Below are positions 39,159 through 52,788 of a stretch of 64,000 nt of DNA, one piece after another. The notes under the pieces were generated by a model. It did no database searches. It saw only the letters and a list, made by a program, of their open reading frames with translations, and had not been told where the DNA came from. Location: contig NOWV01000084.1 of the NCBI GenBank assembly GCA_003344405.1, positions 62,001-126,000 of the forward strand, in the 5' to 3' direction. Each line of letters begins with the position of its first letter. Positions within the stretch are counted from its first letter, which is position 1. The stretch comes from Trichoplax sp. H2. Its lineage: Eukaryota > Placozoa > Uniplacotomia > Trichoplacea. The position numbers and the translations under genes were made by a program.

Positions 39159-40973
39159 AATATATAATTGTCAAAATCAGTTGATCTTTCGTAGTCATGT
39201 ACCAAGTTCCACTAAAATAGCGCAGTTCAGTAACTAGAAATTGACCTATTCCATCCACTATTTCGCAGCAAATTGCAAATATCTTTCTATTTATTAAAAA
39301 TACTCTATTAACGGTAAACATGAAATATGCAGGCGATATGTCAATCGAGTTCGCTAAAATTTTTGAAAGAAATGAAATGAAAGCAATTATCGCAAGTTAT
39401 ATGTTGAGTTGGGTGATTAATTGATATGATGAACAAATTACAGAATATTAAAGAGGAAAGGTTATAGCAGTAGTAATAAACAACAAAGCCTATGTCTAGG
39501 CGAATATCAATCGGCTACCGTATCCTACAGCCATGATGAATAGGTAACCACAGAGTACGTGAATTAACGATTGTGAATTAACGATCAACAAGGGCTAAAT
39601 TAAGTATGCATATAAGTTATAAGAAAAAGGAAATGAAAGCAAATACGAACGTTATGCAATATGTTGATTAGACTTAAGTCATACGATATCCTAGTATGTA
39701 TATTAGACCAGTTTCCGTGCTAATATCAAATAACAATACACTTATATCTATAATCATGATGATAGTCGATTAGAGAGTATTGATATATGTAGAATGAATG
39801 ATAAATGAAGAGTAAGATTGAAGTAGTAAGTTCCCAGCAGAAAAATAAATGGCGAAATTATACGCTCTGACAACAGGATACCTAAGGCCGGAATAACTTT
39901 TTAAATTTGCTTAGCAAAATATTTAATTGCTATAGGTATTGACATTCCTATCGTGCAACTACACCTTCATAGTTTTCCAGTTTCGACGACTTCAATTAAA
40001 AAAATTCGAAATGAAATTTCACCTTTTAATATCGCTTAAATTGAGGATATCACGTTTACGCATATTAAGCGTCTTTCTGCATTTGACATTCGCGTAGTCA
40101 AGCAATGATATCAATCTTATCAAGCAACCCAATATTACTAAGTTAGATTGCAACGGCACATCGCAGGGCGGCAACCCAATTAATCTAGAAATATCAAATT
40201 CCTTGCAAAGAAACAAAATCAACTCTACAAGGTACATTTATATTTTTGCATTTAAATCGCGTTTAAACATTCAAGATTGATTTATCGATAGGAAGAAATA
40301 TACTATACAATATTACGGACCAAACCATTTTCTTATAATAAATTATACCAAATAAATAGCACTGAAAAAAGGATGATTGCTAAAGCCTTCTATTTTATTA
40401 TTATGTAATGATAACAAGGAAGGTACTTTACTGAGCTTAGAAATCTAATGTAAAATTCGTACATTTTTCCTGTTGATAACTCGTGACTGTATCATGTCCT
40501 AATTTTGAAATTTTATTCACCATATTTAATCAGGTTCTATGTTTACCCAATAGAAGTTAAGATAATGAGATATATCACAAGGTTAAAATATTTTCCACTG
40601 CACTTACAGTCATAGCTATCCATACCTGGTAAGTAACGCTAGAAGATCCTTGTTATGGACACGCAATAATCCTTGAGAACTTTCGCATAACTTGGCAAGA
40701 AATTGCATTCTGCGACGTTTTCCCTACTTTCACGGCGTTTTGTAACATCTTATCAACTTATTCTCTCCTATTTTCAGGAATAGCTATAGCAATACCTTTC
40801 TTTCCATATACTGTACAACAAATAAAATACAGTAGATTATCCATTCCATTTCGTGACTGTAACTCTTCATCAACAATCCAATCTACCAACGACCACTTTC
40901 TGGCCAATTGCAATAACTCAAGGACAATCTTTGCTTCGATTTCATTCAAGACTATCTTTTCAATAGAATAATA
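39159..40973. other. intergenic, upstream of the F-BAR gene
   Basis: AT-rich; short frames only, no exon chain. It must hold the promoter of the F-BAR gene, but I recognise no specific site. Confidence 0.5.
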
Positions 40974-43900
40974 ATGAATAATTATACACCAACTGATACC
41001 AAAGATGAGCTAGGCAAAAAGCAGTCATTTTCACTGGATTATGAGCCAAAAGTAAAAATAAAGAGTAATTTTCAAATAAATTTTTCTTATTCATCACTTT
41101 CATACAATGATAAAATTTATCTTTAATTAAATGTCAATACCTATAATTTTAACTTGTACCCTCCATTAATCTGAAAACATGATCATGACCAATTGGCCAT
41201 ATACGTTTGTAGTTGAATGAACAAGTTAGGAAAATCAAGAATAGAGCATACGATGATACCAACATCTTGAATGATATGAGGTTCTCTCTTACAATAATTC
41301 TACTTTACTAGCATAGTTTGATGATCACTCTATAATATACCTCTAGTTGTAATGCTCAGCATAACATGGTATAATATTTCACTACGTGTTCTCTTTCGAA
41401 CTTTTTACTTAAAATTTTTTATCTTACAGGACATTTATCAATAAAATAGCATCGGCCGAAAAAAAATATGCTGAGGTATGCATGTATTTTATCGTCACAA
41501 ACAAATCATTCAGAGTCAAGAAAAACGATTTTACAGTCTAATAGCTAAAAGTAGTCAATCTTATTTCAATACTTTAATCTTGTTCCCTACGTTAAATTCT
41601 TTTGCTTAGCTATCTAATTTCTTTGAACAATTAGAGACTAACAAAATTAGCAAATCAGTATTTGAAGAATTGCGAATCGCAATCTACAGATGACCTAGAA
41701 AATCATGATGACCTAGAAGAATAGTAAGTGAACTCTAAAATCATCTTATGTGTCCTTTTTGTGCGTATTTTTCATATAACAAAATCAGTCTTTAATGTAA
41801 AAATCGTACCTACAGCGGTATTGCTAGCCTTATTCAAGAATAGATCGTCTTTTATCATCATAATTTCAACTTGTTTTCTATTCCCAATAGACCAAATAGG
41901 CAATCTCAAGTAATGTGATTTTAAATTTAAATAACTTCTAGTGTAGTTTGCTTTTATTATTTATTATTATATTTCGAACTGATTATCGGCCTTATTTCAA
42001 CACGATGACACTGTTTATATTTCTTCAGTCCCACTAATTTGAAGCTGCTCGTGTAGATTATAAGTTTTAAGATTCAGTATTAACATATTTATAAAACTGC
42101 AAATTAGAATTAGAGAAGAACGAATAAGAGCGTAATTTATATTAACCTTTCCTATAGAAAGATAGGGCGATTTTCTATCTTTAGCATTTTTGATGAAATA
42201 ATTAATATACCATTATAGACTGGAGTACACTCATGATGATCGTTACTCAATCTTAAATCTACGGTGCTTTTACTTAATCTCTCCATATCAAATTTTCTTC
42301 ATCAATGACTTGATTATTGGATTTACGCTCATTTTTATTACTCAATATTGCAACTACCCTCAACAGTAATAAAATACAAATGCAAACAACTACCAGCAAT
42401 AATACATCAATACCATTTGCCAAGCTCTTATACCTTAAGAAATGTATACCTCTGCCCAGGGACTTCCTAATAACACCATCACCAAGAACACTTGAGAATT
42501 AATGAGTAATTGTAGATTCGATTGTTTCAAATTACAAACTCTAAAGTGAATGAAAATCAATTTTGCTGCTCCAATGTTTTACCATCAATTAACTCCGTAA
42601 ATATCTACATAGCTAAAGTACTGAGACAGATCATAAACTCTGTTAAAAAATTTCAACTTTCATATCCGTCTACTAAATAGAAGATCTATACTGTGCAGAT
42701 AAACTATTAAATTATTGTAAGTTGAATCATTAGATATTCTTAAATTTCTTTACAGTACCATAAAATCGCTATGGATAAAATTTCTGACTTACTTCAACGA
42801 AGAAGGTAAGCTACACAATAATTGGGCAACATCCTTAGATGAATATGCAGATACCATTAATGCTGCCAGAACGTCAGAAGAAACTCAATTGCGAAACGTA
42901 AGATTAATGAGTTTCTCGCAGTTCAATTCTGTAGGAGTTGATGTCTATTTATGCATAATTATTATAATTGGCAACATTCGTCTTCTTCTCCTATTACTAA
43001 ATCAATTGCTTCTGATATTGTAGGCTATCGCTACGATGACAACTTCACATGGAGAAATTCGTAACCTACATAGCAAAATGATAAAAGTAAGACGGTATAA
43101 CATTTCGAAAACATATGTTATGCTGTTAGTACGATGTTTATCTCTTTTTACCTTTTATGTCCTTTTACAGGCTCAACGCATTTACATTTCTTGCCAGAAA
43201 AAGCTAGTTTCTAAAAAGAAAAAGGCTTCTAAAGCGGGAGAGAAGTATTTAAATACAGAAAATGTTGCCCTTTTTTACCTAGCTGTGACATTAAGAAGTT
43301 ATAGTAGACCAATATGAAGGATTTCAATACTACCTATAGCGTTATGCGGCTAATTTTTAACATGGGGATCGCTTAACTTTTCTGAAATTAGTTTTAACAA
43401 TCTTGATATGTCGATAAAATAGATTGACTGTTTGCATCGATGATAATGATCAATCAACCAAAGTAGAATTAATTTCAATTTGTAACACCATGTCTAGAGC
43501 TAATCAAACAAGCCGATTCACATTTCCTAGCATGCAAAAGACAGTATCACTACCCAAATTTAAGGTAAATACATGTAGTATCCGATACTATAATACCCCT
43601 ATGTACGGATATGGTAATATTTGCATTAGCAAATTTATCCTCGGTACAACTAAATAATAACCTCTCTCATTAAATAGTTTAACAGTGGCACTACTGAAGC
43701 CGAAAAACAATCTGAAGCAGCTCTTAAAGAATATCAACGAAAAGTAAACGAGCTCAATGAATATTTCGTGAAATATCAAAACAAGCTACCGGAATTATTC
43801 AAGGTTTTTTTGATTAAACGAAGCTTAATTTATTTTAAACATAATTCGCAATAGAAAAGTGGATGATTATTAATAAATAAAAAAATTTATCTGAAAGAGC

Positions 43901-45533
43901 ATAGATCAAGGTCTGTACTCAGATATGCCAGTAAATTTTAATACAGTAGCCAATGAACAGATCAAGACTTTACAAGATTCAGAAAATAGAATGAAGAAAC
44001 TAGTCGAATTTTCAGAAATGGTATGTCAACATACATAACAGATTGGGTTGCAATTCCAGTTTTGGAGATTCTATGGTTTATTCTAGCTAGTATAAATAAG
44101 TTATTTTCCATTTTAAGTCAAAGTGTAACATTTGCCTTTGAAAATATTAGGTCACACAAGAACGAAATTTAGACTTGTTCTTGTGCGAGACTGGTACACT
44201 TTACACAGAGCCTATTACATCAAGTGCTATAGAATACCAACCAGAAGTATATGTTAATTATAATCCGGTCCATTTCTAAAATTTGTTTATTAAATCATAG
44301 ACTCTTCATTGTAAATATGTACTTTTATATATCAATTACTATAATATCGTTGTAGAAAAATAAGTTTGGAAATGTAACATTTGAAGAATTCGAGAAAGAG
44401 GACGGCGGTAAGTTAGTGTCCTTCATGGGGAATTGATAGAGTATATAATAAAAATAAAACTATTTACTGTTAGTAGCTGTATCATAAGCATCGGACGAAT
44501 ACAGAACAACAAATTCTGAAAATTATTGTCGATAATTCAATCAGAATTGACGTATTGCCATCAATGTGGATGATTTAATATCGTTTAACAATATATTAAT
44601 GTTTTATTAACCTTGCTAATTATTACTCAATCATTCCAATCAGATCCTGACGCCAAAGGCTATCCTACAGTTCGCGATTGTAGTCGCGATTCGGGAGAAG
44701 ACAGCTTTAGTGATGAAGATCGACGTGACAGCATGGACACATCTGTAAGTGAAACATTCTCGACACCATCGGTCATGCAAGCTAAGGTGTTATATGATCA
44801 TGAGGTAATTAGAGCAGTAAATAGTATGGAAACATTGCTTAAATTTGGATAACTAATATCATTATAATACAGCATCTGTATGGTTAACAACATAAAATTT
44901 TGCAGGCTCAAGGTAAAGGTGAATTAACGGTTAAGACTGGAGAGTATGTTGATGTATTTATGGAAGGAAATGAGAATGGCTGGTGTAAGGTATCTTATAT
45001 GCTTTGATAAATAACTATTTCTGTTAGTGTAATTTCATCATTGCAATCTGTAGTAATTTCAAATACACGATTTAGGTTGAATCCAAACAAGGTCAAATCG
45101 GATTTGTACCAGAGCAGTATCTATCATGGGATCTTGAGACGGCGAAATCCGATGCCAAGGTATAGAAGCTGATGTATACCCGCTTTAAAATGTTCACATC
45201 GCAAGTATCTGCAAACTCAGATATACGTCCTTCTCATGCATACTCGTATTTTATATTACTCTTATACTTAAACTTATGATACGGGAATATTTTATTTGGT
45301 ATCGTCTAAAAATTTATACAAACTAACGCAATTATCTCAATTAGGATACACGCGATTTGATGCCAACTGCTTGGTCATCGTCGTTACTAACTGCTGTTAA
45401 TACGGAAACAGACTACCGTCGTTCTTCTTTAGGGGCCTATGATAGTTTAAGACCCAAGAAACAAGGAACATATAGAAATAGAGCACAATCGGCCAATACA
45501 AGCTTGACTTTACAGCTTCCTCGCAAACATTGA
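40974..45533 (+). CDS. FCHSD-like: FCHSD/nervous-wreck-like F-BAR and SH3 protein
   Basis: Proteins of this family bend plasma or endosomal membranes and drive WASP/Arp2/3 actin assembly. Early exons follow GT..AG rules and keep phase: 40974-41051, 41213-41280, 41430-41475, 41635-41723, 42756-42897, 43024-43086, 43171-43244 and 43498-43564. The F-BAR part matches FCHSD1/2 along its length: NILNDMRTFINKIASAEKKY, LTKLANQYLK, SLWIKFLTYFNEE, ARTSEETQLRN and AQRIYISCQKKLVSKKKK. Later exons give NFNTVANEQIKTLQDSE and ERNLDLFLCETGTLYTEP, equivalent to the FCHSD segment before the linker. One SH3 domain follows (~44770-45130): AKVLYDHEAQGKGEL, NGWCKVESKQGQIGFVPEQY. A short Ser/Arg-rich tail ends RKH. 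Vertebrate and fly members have two SH3 domains; I find only one, most like the first. Acceptor for the exon near 43889 is the least certain. TOCA/CIP4 is the main alternative. Confidence 0.82.
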
Positions 45534-47572
45534 TTTAAAACAATCAATAAATTCATCGCCTCGAAGATGGCGCTTGTCGATAATGCTTTCTAATTGGGAA
45601 TCACAATTCGATATTGTCTCTATCATTCTTTCAAAGTCAAAGAAAGTAAAATAACCCCTTGTGCTGCCATCGTAATTAAGTTAAGTTTTGTAGTATTATT
45701 AGTACTGCAGCAATAAGATTGTTTTTGGTTGTGTTTGCGTTAGAAATTCAATTTTTCACAGTATCAGAGTAGGTTTTAAGGCCATCAACTTAAATCATTA
45801 TCAGTTTTGCTCATAATTTACTGTGTATATGTACTCTATTCCCTTACTATGCATCTATTTCGCTTCGGAACGGGGCTGCAACGTGACTTATAAAGTTGGA
45901 AAGTGATCATTCTCATCAATTAACAAATTATAAATATCGCAGTGACCTTTACAAGTTTATGAACTACTTGCAGCTTAATGCTTTATAGGATGAGTTGACT
46001 ACGCGAAGAAAAAATGGCATTTCCTATTCCTATAATAAATTGATATATTTTGTCTTTATTGGATCATACCCTTCTTTCGCATTTATATGTACCTAACGAT
46101 TTCTTGATAGTCCTTACTTATGTTGCTTGTAAAGTACAATGTTGTTAATCGCTTATTTTAAATCCGATCATTATCATTATCGATGTGACAGAAAATCTCG
46201 ATAATTAAGCAGCTAGATTGTAACTTATTTAAATCAGATATTTTATAATTTCATGTTAATTGACATCCTCTACCATCTATCTCTTCGAAAGTTCATGTTA
46301 TGCTAGCTAATATCAGCCAATGTTATCTACTTAATTGAATAATACTGAACTGTATTTAGTAATATCCTTTATAGCACTATTTCTATGAAATAAAATTTCG
46401 TCAAAATGTCATACCCCTAGATAAAGAAATTAATTTCAACACAATTAATCTTCCTAAATACTATGATCAAATTTAAACTACTACAATTTATATTGCATAA
46501 TTAAACTTGGTTGAGTGGGTATGCAGTGGAAAATTTGGTTTCATTTTTTGGGCAATCAAACTACAGTTAAATTGCAACCAGCTGTACTACTGTATGTTTA
46601 ATCATTTACTGTAGAATTTCCAAGTTCTATAACAAATAATATAAGCTAGCATGCCCTTGCATGTCCTCTATTAAATATTTTGTTAATAATTAATGTACAG
46701 CGGATCTTCTCATTCCGAGGAAATGATCACAAGCAATAACGCTATTCCAGCCCGGCTTATTTGGACGTCGGGAGGTACGGATTACAAGTCTATTCGGCTC
46801 CCTTTAAGTAATATTATTTCTTAATAAAATGATCCAATTGTTGATCTGACCTAGTGCTTGAGAAACGAGAATTTCTTTAAATGTATCAGTAGCATTTAGT
46901 AGTATTTCATGCATTTCTCGTAAATAGAACTATTCTACTTAACACTTTCAACCGGCCCCTCCAGCATCTCTTGCGTTCCGTACTTCCGTACAGCTTTCTA
47001 TATAAACCCTTTGGTCAGGTCCTAATGCTATACTGATACGGATAGTAGTCAGAAAAGTTGCTCTACTGTATGTTAACAGTGATATCCACCTTCTCCACGA
47101 TCAAGTACTTTATATTAGTCCACCATCAAACGCTGAAATCGTCAAATAAGAGCAAGGCTTATAGTATAATCGTTGCTAAAGGATTATATTTCCCTTGGAT
47201 GGAAATTATAAAGTTGAAACTACGTCGTTGTAGATACAGATCGTAAAGTTTGATTTGTAGTTTAGTGCTACTTAGTACTTACTGGCTTGAGTGTACTAAT
47301 ATACTGCATATACCGTGACATATATACGTAGCCTAGGGATCGCTTGAAATTCTGCTAAAGCTGCAATCCAACAACGACAAAAAGTATACAGGAAGTGGAT
47401 ATACTGTACTACGCGTCTACTTGTGCTTCGCTAGGATCCCTTTTATCACGTTTGGTTACCGCTGTTATTATCCAATATCCTCAAATACTGTACTCTGGGC
47501 ATTTTTGAAGCATAAGCCATATAGTCCTCTCTGTTGCAGTGAATCTTAACGTCAAACTGTGTAGTAGACGAT
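45534..47572. other. intergenic between F-BAR and LAS1L genes
   Basis: About 2 kb, holding the 3' flank of the F-BAR gene and the LAS1L promoter. No exon chain, RNA gene or clear repeat recognised. Confidence 0.5.
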
Positions 47573-50500
47573 ATGGAGGCCCAGCAGACGGCAGCGACAG
47601 TCCGCCTAACATTTCCAAATGACCGTTTAGTTGGCTGGAGGGATAAACAAGAATGGTTACAAGTGTTTAACTGGTTATTCAGCAATGAATGGTCGTTGCA
47701 AGAGAGAGGCATTGAACGTGTCGCAGCTTGGAAAAGCAAACGCAATGAAAAATTACCTCTTGCAATTGAATGCACAATAATGTTAATTCGAGCTTATCTT
47801 AATGATGTTTACCAACTGGTTGATCCATTGTCAGCAAGATTAACCTATTCCATGTCCTTAGTTCGGTAATTTTACTTGTACAGGAATATTACCTAAGAAA
47901 TATTATAGATGTCATGAAATATCCATCTACTGTACTAATATGATACAAATTGTATATACTTCGTATATATGAACAGATTTATTAATTCCATGACTGACCT
48001 CATGCAAAATAAATTATACGCAAGACCTATTAGTTATCTGGCAAACACGGTTAGTGGTTGATACCTCAGTGCTATTTTAACTTTGTATAACATCCACTAT
48101 TTCTCTCTATCTTTACCTGAATAATAATTGCAGTAATTTATTGCACTATGTTCTCCTTTTTCAATATTTCTTTTACAGATTGGTTTACCAGACTGGTTAG
48201 TAGATGTACGACATGAAGCGACTCACGCTGGTCTACCATCACTCGACGTTTTGAGAACTGCATGCAATGTTGCATTAGATTGGCTCCGTACTCAGTACTG
48301 GGAGAGTCAGTTAGTATCATTTCAAGAAACTGAAGGTATTTTGATGAATAGGACAATCTCTCAGCATAAGCAATCGACTTTCGTTTATAATGATATGTCA
48401 ACTGGTTTGGTTTAGTCTTAAATCATTTCAGTGGGTAGTAGATCTATTAAGATTCGCGTACTATTCGGTTTGCTCAATTTAGCCTGCCAATAGCACAAAA
48501 ATATTTAATTTGTATCTCTTAAATACCGTTTGTGGACAACTATCTTTGTTTTACAGATTTTATAGCACAATCCCTAGAAAAGTATTGGCTGGAACAAGTC
48601 GAAGTAAGCACTATAGTAATGCTAAATTATATTATTGTGACACAGACTTCCTCGAAGGATCTCTCTCTCTCTTCTGTACTTATATGTCTTATTGGATATC
48701 ATAAGGTTGTAATAAGTAAAAGCAATAAAAAGAAGCGTACATCTCCTACTGCAATATCGCTTATTAACAAAATTAAAAAGCGTGTAACATCTGATGACAT
48801 TATGTAAGTGAATTAAGTGTTGTTTACATATTCTATTGTGAACTTTGATTGCAAGGGAAGTCGACTTTGCCTACAGTAATATACATCTTACCAATGTTTA
48901 AGATTATAATTTCAATAATCCGTGTAACTGTAGTGAAACGATGATACCCATGCTTACGAAATCGGATTTTTTCATACCGACGCTTGCTAATCTTAAGCGA
49001 CTGAATCTGGATCACACAAGATTGAATTGCAAAGGTTTGCATTACTTGCAACTATTCTCACATTACGCTATATAAGAATGATGTCATTATACTAACTTGC
49101 ACAATGCATATATTCCAGCTACCCATAAGGAGTCCACGTTACCAGATGAACTTATTTATGTTTGGGAACCCATGCTACTTGAACTGCAAACCGCTTTTCA
49201 AATGTTTTTGCCTCATTTAATAACAGAAATCTTAACTCAACTTGATGAAGGTTAGCAATGAATCACCATTCGCGTACATATACAATCAAAACTCAACGTA
49301 AAAAGTGATAGCTAGTGATTAAAATTTCTGTAAATTTGTTTTAGAAAATGAGGATGGCAATCCATCAAGAGCTTTTATCATCACTGCATGGATACGTTAT
49401 ATTTTTAATCAAATATCTGAAGGTATAACATTCTTGGCATCATTATGCTGACAGTAAATGTGACAAAGTGGCAATAATTTGCATAGGTAAATTCATTATC
49501 AATGGCAGTCTCCCAATTTGGTGGACAGTTTTAAAAACAATCTTACGATTTCCAGACCTTTTGTCTTTAGAGATTACTAAAAGGTAAGCATTACCTTTGA
49601 GTTATAGTCTTCGTTGCAGATACCGTTGAAGACGATTATTGCCCTAATTTTATACTAAATGTATTTCCTAGATTATTTCAACTGTTAAATCCAGAACCGA
49701 ACGAAAAATTTAAGCAGCAAATTGTCAATTTAGTTAGCATTTACCTAAGAACTCGACAAACTGATACAACTGAAGATAATCAGGTTTTCATTCTATCCAA
49801 CTTAGATACTGTACAAAAAATTTAACTTGTGCCATTATTGTAGCTAACTCACTGTAAACTGTGATTTTGAATACATATAAGATTCATACGGATAAAGAGG
49901 AGTACACTCCAAACCAATTAACGGATATATGGAAGACTAATACAAACAAGTTATTGAATAACGAATGTTCTCATTTTCGTTCATGGAAACGATGCGAAGG
50001 CAATTATACGTCACCTCAACTTAGTTCAAATTGACGAATCGATTATAATTGTCATCAATACGAGATATGACCTTTATGCATTTATTTACTTCCTTGCTGT
50101 GTTTTAATATAGTTACTAATTTTTATAATTTATATTCAAATCAGAAAGTAACCTCAGATGGAGTCTAATGCCTATTGGAACTATTCTTCATGAATCGGAA
50201 CTCTTATCTGATGCAACTGTCACGGAAGGTATCGTACTGTACAATATTCTATTCCATGCAAGAAATTATAAAGCCAGAATTGAATGCCCATCGCCAAGAG
50301 TATTACATTTTTCAATATATTTCTCTCCCTAATTCATGCATTGCAGGTACCCCAGATGATGAGATGGATGACCGACGCGCTGAAACGTAAGTATTGGGAA
50401 AATGAACACTACTCTTAAAATGAAGAAGTATTGTGATGTATGATATATTCAATGTTATGTCTCTATAGTAATTATCATGATCTATCAGACGATTACACTA

Positions 50501-50716
50501 ACACAAGCATAGCTGAAAGCAGTACAAGGTAATGCTAATAAACATCATTGTAAACATAATTTAATTGCTTTATCCAGTATAACGCATATTACTTCATCAA
50601 GGGTACAAGAAATTCGACCCGACAATCATCTAGCAGATTCTAATGCAATTCCAGCTTCCGCGATTTTTTGTAGCTTGGAAATGGAAGAAAATCACGATCA
50701 AATTGAATTATTCTAA
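47573..50716 (+). CDS. LAS1L: LAS1-like HEPN endoribonuclease (pre-rRNA ITS2 processing)
   Basis: Las1 cleaves ITS2 of pre-rRNA in the nucleolus with the Grc3/NOL9 kinase; family knowledge. Exons: 47573-47865, 47977-48049, 48179-48335, 48556-48603, ~48706-48803, ~49119-49250, then seven or so more to TAA at 50714-50716. The N-terminal HEPN domain shows WLQVFNWLF, RGIERVAAWKSKR, KLPLAIECT, YSMSLVRFIN, GLPDWLVDVRHEATH and ALDWLRTQYW. The catalytic RHxxxH motif is intact as RHEATH (48209-48226). The middle has a Lys-rich stretch (SKSNKKKRTS) and helical exons (YVWEPMLLELQTAF, SLPIWWTVLKTILRFPDLL). The C-terminal SNLRWSLMPIGTI resembles the conserved W...PxG segment, and the protein ends IELF, like the LQLF end of human LAS1L. 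The join 48803/49119 does not keep phase as drawn, so a splice site or small exon is missed there. AATAAA at 50838. Confidence 0.9.
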
Positions 50717-51182
50717 TAAAGCGACATTTAGTAATAAGTTCATGCTACATTTTCATTGAGAAATCAAATTGCCAACACAAAGTGCAAAATGCCCATGCAA
50801 TTGAATCTGTTTATGGTCAATTTCAAACAATTTCGATAATAAAACATGTATAAGAAAGTTATCAAATATTTTTAACATAATGGATGATGGCAATGATGGA
50901 ACTGCTCCTGCATGTGATGTAGGATATCGTTACATTGATGCTACAATATAAGCATCATTCTCAGTTTTGTAGAAAAAAAACCTTACATTAAAACGATGGG
51001 TATAGCGCCTACCATGCGTATGCTACTAGTGGTATATTGAGTTATAACTTATATTATACACTACAATACTTGTTTCTGTCTTCAGTGAATAAAAGTCCAC
51101 ATTCAATAATTTGCTAATCAACGATACGATTGCAACTTGCAGTGTTTAAGTAATAGGTAGAAGAATGATTGTTAAAGGAAGT
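50717..51182. other. 466-bp gap between convergent LAS1L and prefoldin 3
   Basis: Shared 3' flank. It contains AATAAA at 50838 for LAS1L. No other feature seen. Confidence 0.5.
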
Positions 51183-52788
51183 CTAACTAGACGTGGCGAC
51201 CTTCTTTTCTGACGCTTTACCGGTATCCATACGTTGTCTAACATCCCAGTTATATATCCTAGCCATATCTAAAATAATCTGTTAAGTTCCATATTTATCG
51301 TAATCAAGATAGATGCAACTATCAGCAAAAAATATGCAAGCATCATTTCAAGTAAGCAAGAATATAACCTACAGAATCCTCAAATTAATCGTAGCAATAA
51401 CGAATGAAAAGATACTGACTTCCACAGTCGTATACTGATTTCTTAGAAAATTTAAGTCCTCTTCCATCTTGGCTAAACTTTGTTCAGCTGAAGTTAAATT
51501 TTTGGCGAGCAATTCTATAGCATCGTCGATCTCATATTCAAGCATGACATTAGCCTGTAACAATGTAGCAGAGAGCTTAATAGAGTGGATATGTTCAAAG
51601 CATTATTTTATTATACTTGGATGATAGATAAAAGCTAGGGATAATGTAACGTATTTTTATGTCGATCAAGAGTATCAACGAAAGCTAATAACTGGATTGA
51701 TCCAATGGTTCAGTTGCAACAGTCATTTATCTTCTCTATAAATGCACAAGTAATTGTTCATTAATCCGACATTAGTCCTATCTTACCCCAAGCCACAAAT
51801 GAACATTATCCGTTGGAGGAACAGTAGCTTTGGCATAGACTTGATCCGATAGTAAAAATTTCGATTCAATGGTACTATCAGACTCCTGATATATAAAATA
51901 TAGAATTGCAATAAAAAACGAATTTTCCAGTCAGTCCTGTTACTGTACGTCTGTTCAATCATAGTTCAATTAATCCCTTTTAAAATGGATTAAATGAAAA
52001 TGGTAAAGGGATAAAAATGCCTTTGAAAGCATCGATTGTCGATGTTACCTTTCTAGTTTTTAAAAATTTCACTGTATCCAATGTCTTTTTAATATCAGGA
52101 GCTTGCTCGCGTAGCCTAGTTGATTCAAGTAAATATCACATCTTTCAGTCTAGAAAGGCAATACTGTATCTACAAGGTATTCTGTAACGCCTCCATTCAA
52201 CGCTTGAGTACAGATTGGTAAAGTATCGTGCACCCATGATTGACTAGGTATCGAATTGTATAGTAAGATATCGAATAACATAGAACATCCTTCATTTCGA
52301 ACTGATCAAATCATACTTTTTCTTTTTCTGCAACAAGTTCAATTCCATAAATTTATATTTTTGATGCTGTTCGTCCAAATCCTTCAAAACAGACTCTGCG
52401 GTCCTATCGCCAGACATGTATTCATCGACATCCTCCTACAAATTGTTATAACATCCATTATTTTTAGCCATCAATGATTGTCTATGAACAAGGACATCAC
52501 ATCAAACTTATCCATTGTATCTCCATGCCTAAAAATCAATCCATTGCTGCAGAATAGGTTGGTTGGAAAATCCAACTCTATCCTGTCTAATTCTAAGCAA
52601 TGTTGGGATTTCTAACAGCATGATCATGATTCCCTATTACTCTCTCGTCATTTCTAACATTACTGTAGACTGTTACCCTATTCCATTCCATTATAAGTGT
52701 ATCAACTTACCATGAAAGTAGCTTTCGGTATGCCATAATGTTTATTTTCAGGTTGAACAGAAGACTCTGCAGTAGCAGCGGCGGCCAT
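51183..52788 (-). CDS. VBP1/PFDN3: prefoldin subunit 3 (VBP1)
   Basis: Alpha-type subunit of the hexameric prefoldin chaperone that delivers nascent actin and tubulin to CCT in the cytosol. Six exons: 52711-52788, 52317-52435, 52049-52115, 51787-51885, 51420-51554 and 51183-51278. They keep phase and give 197 residues, the length of human VBP1. Motifs follow the family in order: YGIPKATFMEDVDEYM, LDEQHQKYKFMELNLLQKKK, IKKTLDTVKFLK, FLLSDQVYAKATVPPTDNV, LWLGANVMLEYEIDDAIELL, LNFLRNQYTTVE and MARIYNWDVRQR. N- and C-terminal coiled coils flank the beta hairpins. The ATG is the first in the exon, followed by an Ala run. The last acceptor (51279-51280) is chosen for phase; it leaves IILD where human has VN. 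It shares a divergent promoter with POMP. Confidence 0.93.

Noticed and set aside
38971-39321. 116-codon minus-strand frame, also present in the haplotig
   Set aside because: Presence in both copies only reflects allelic duplication; no recognisable domain.
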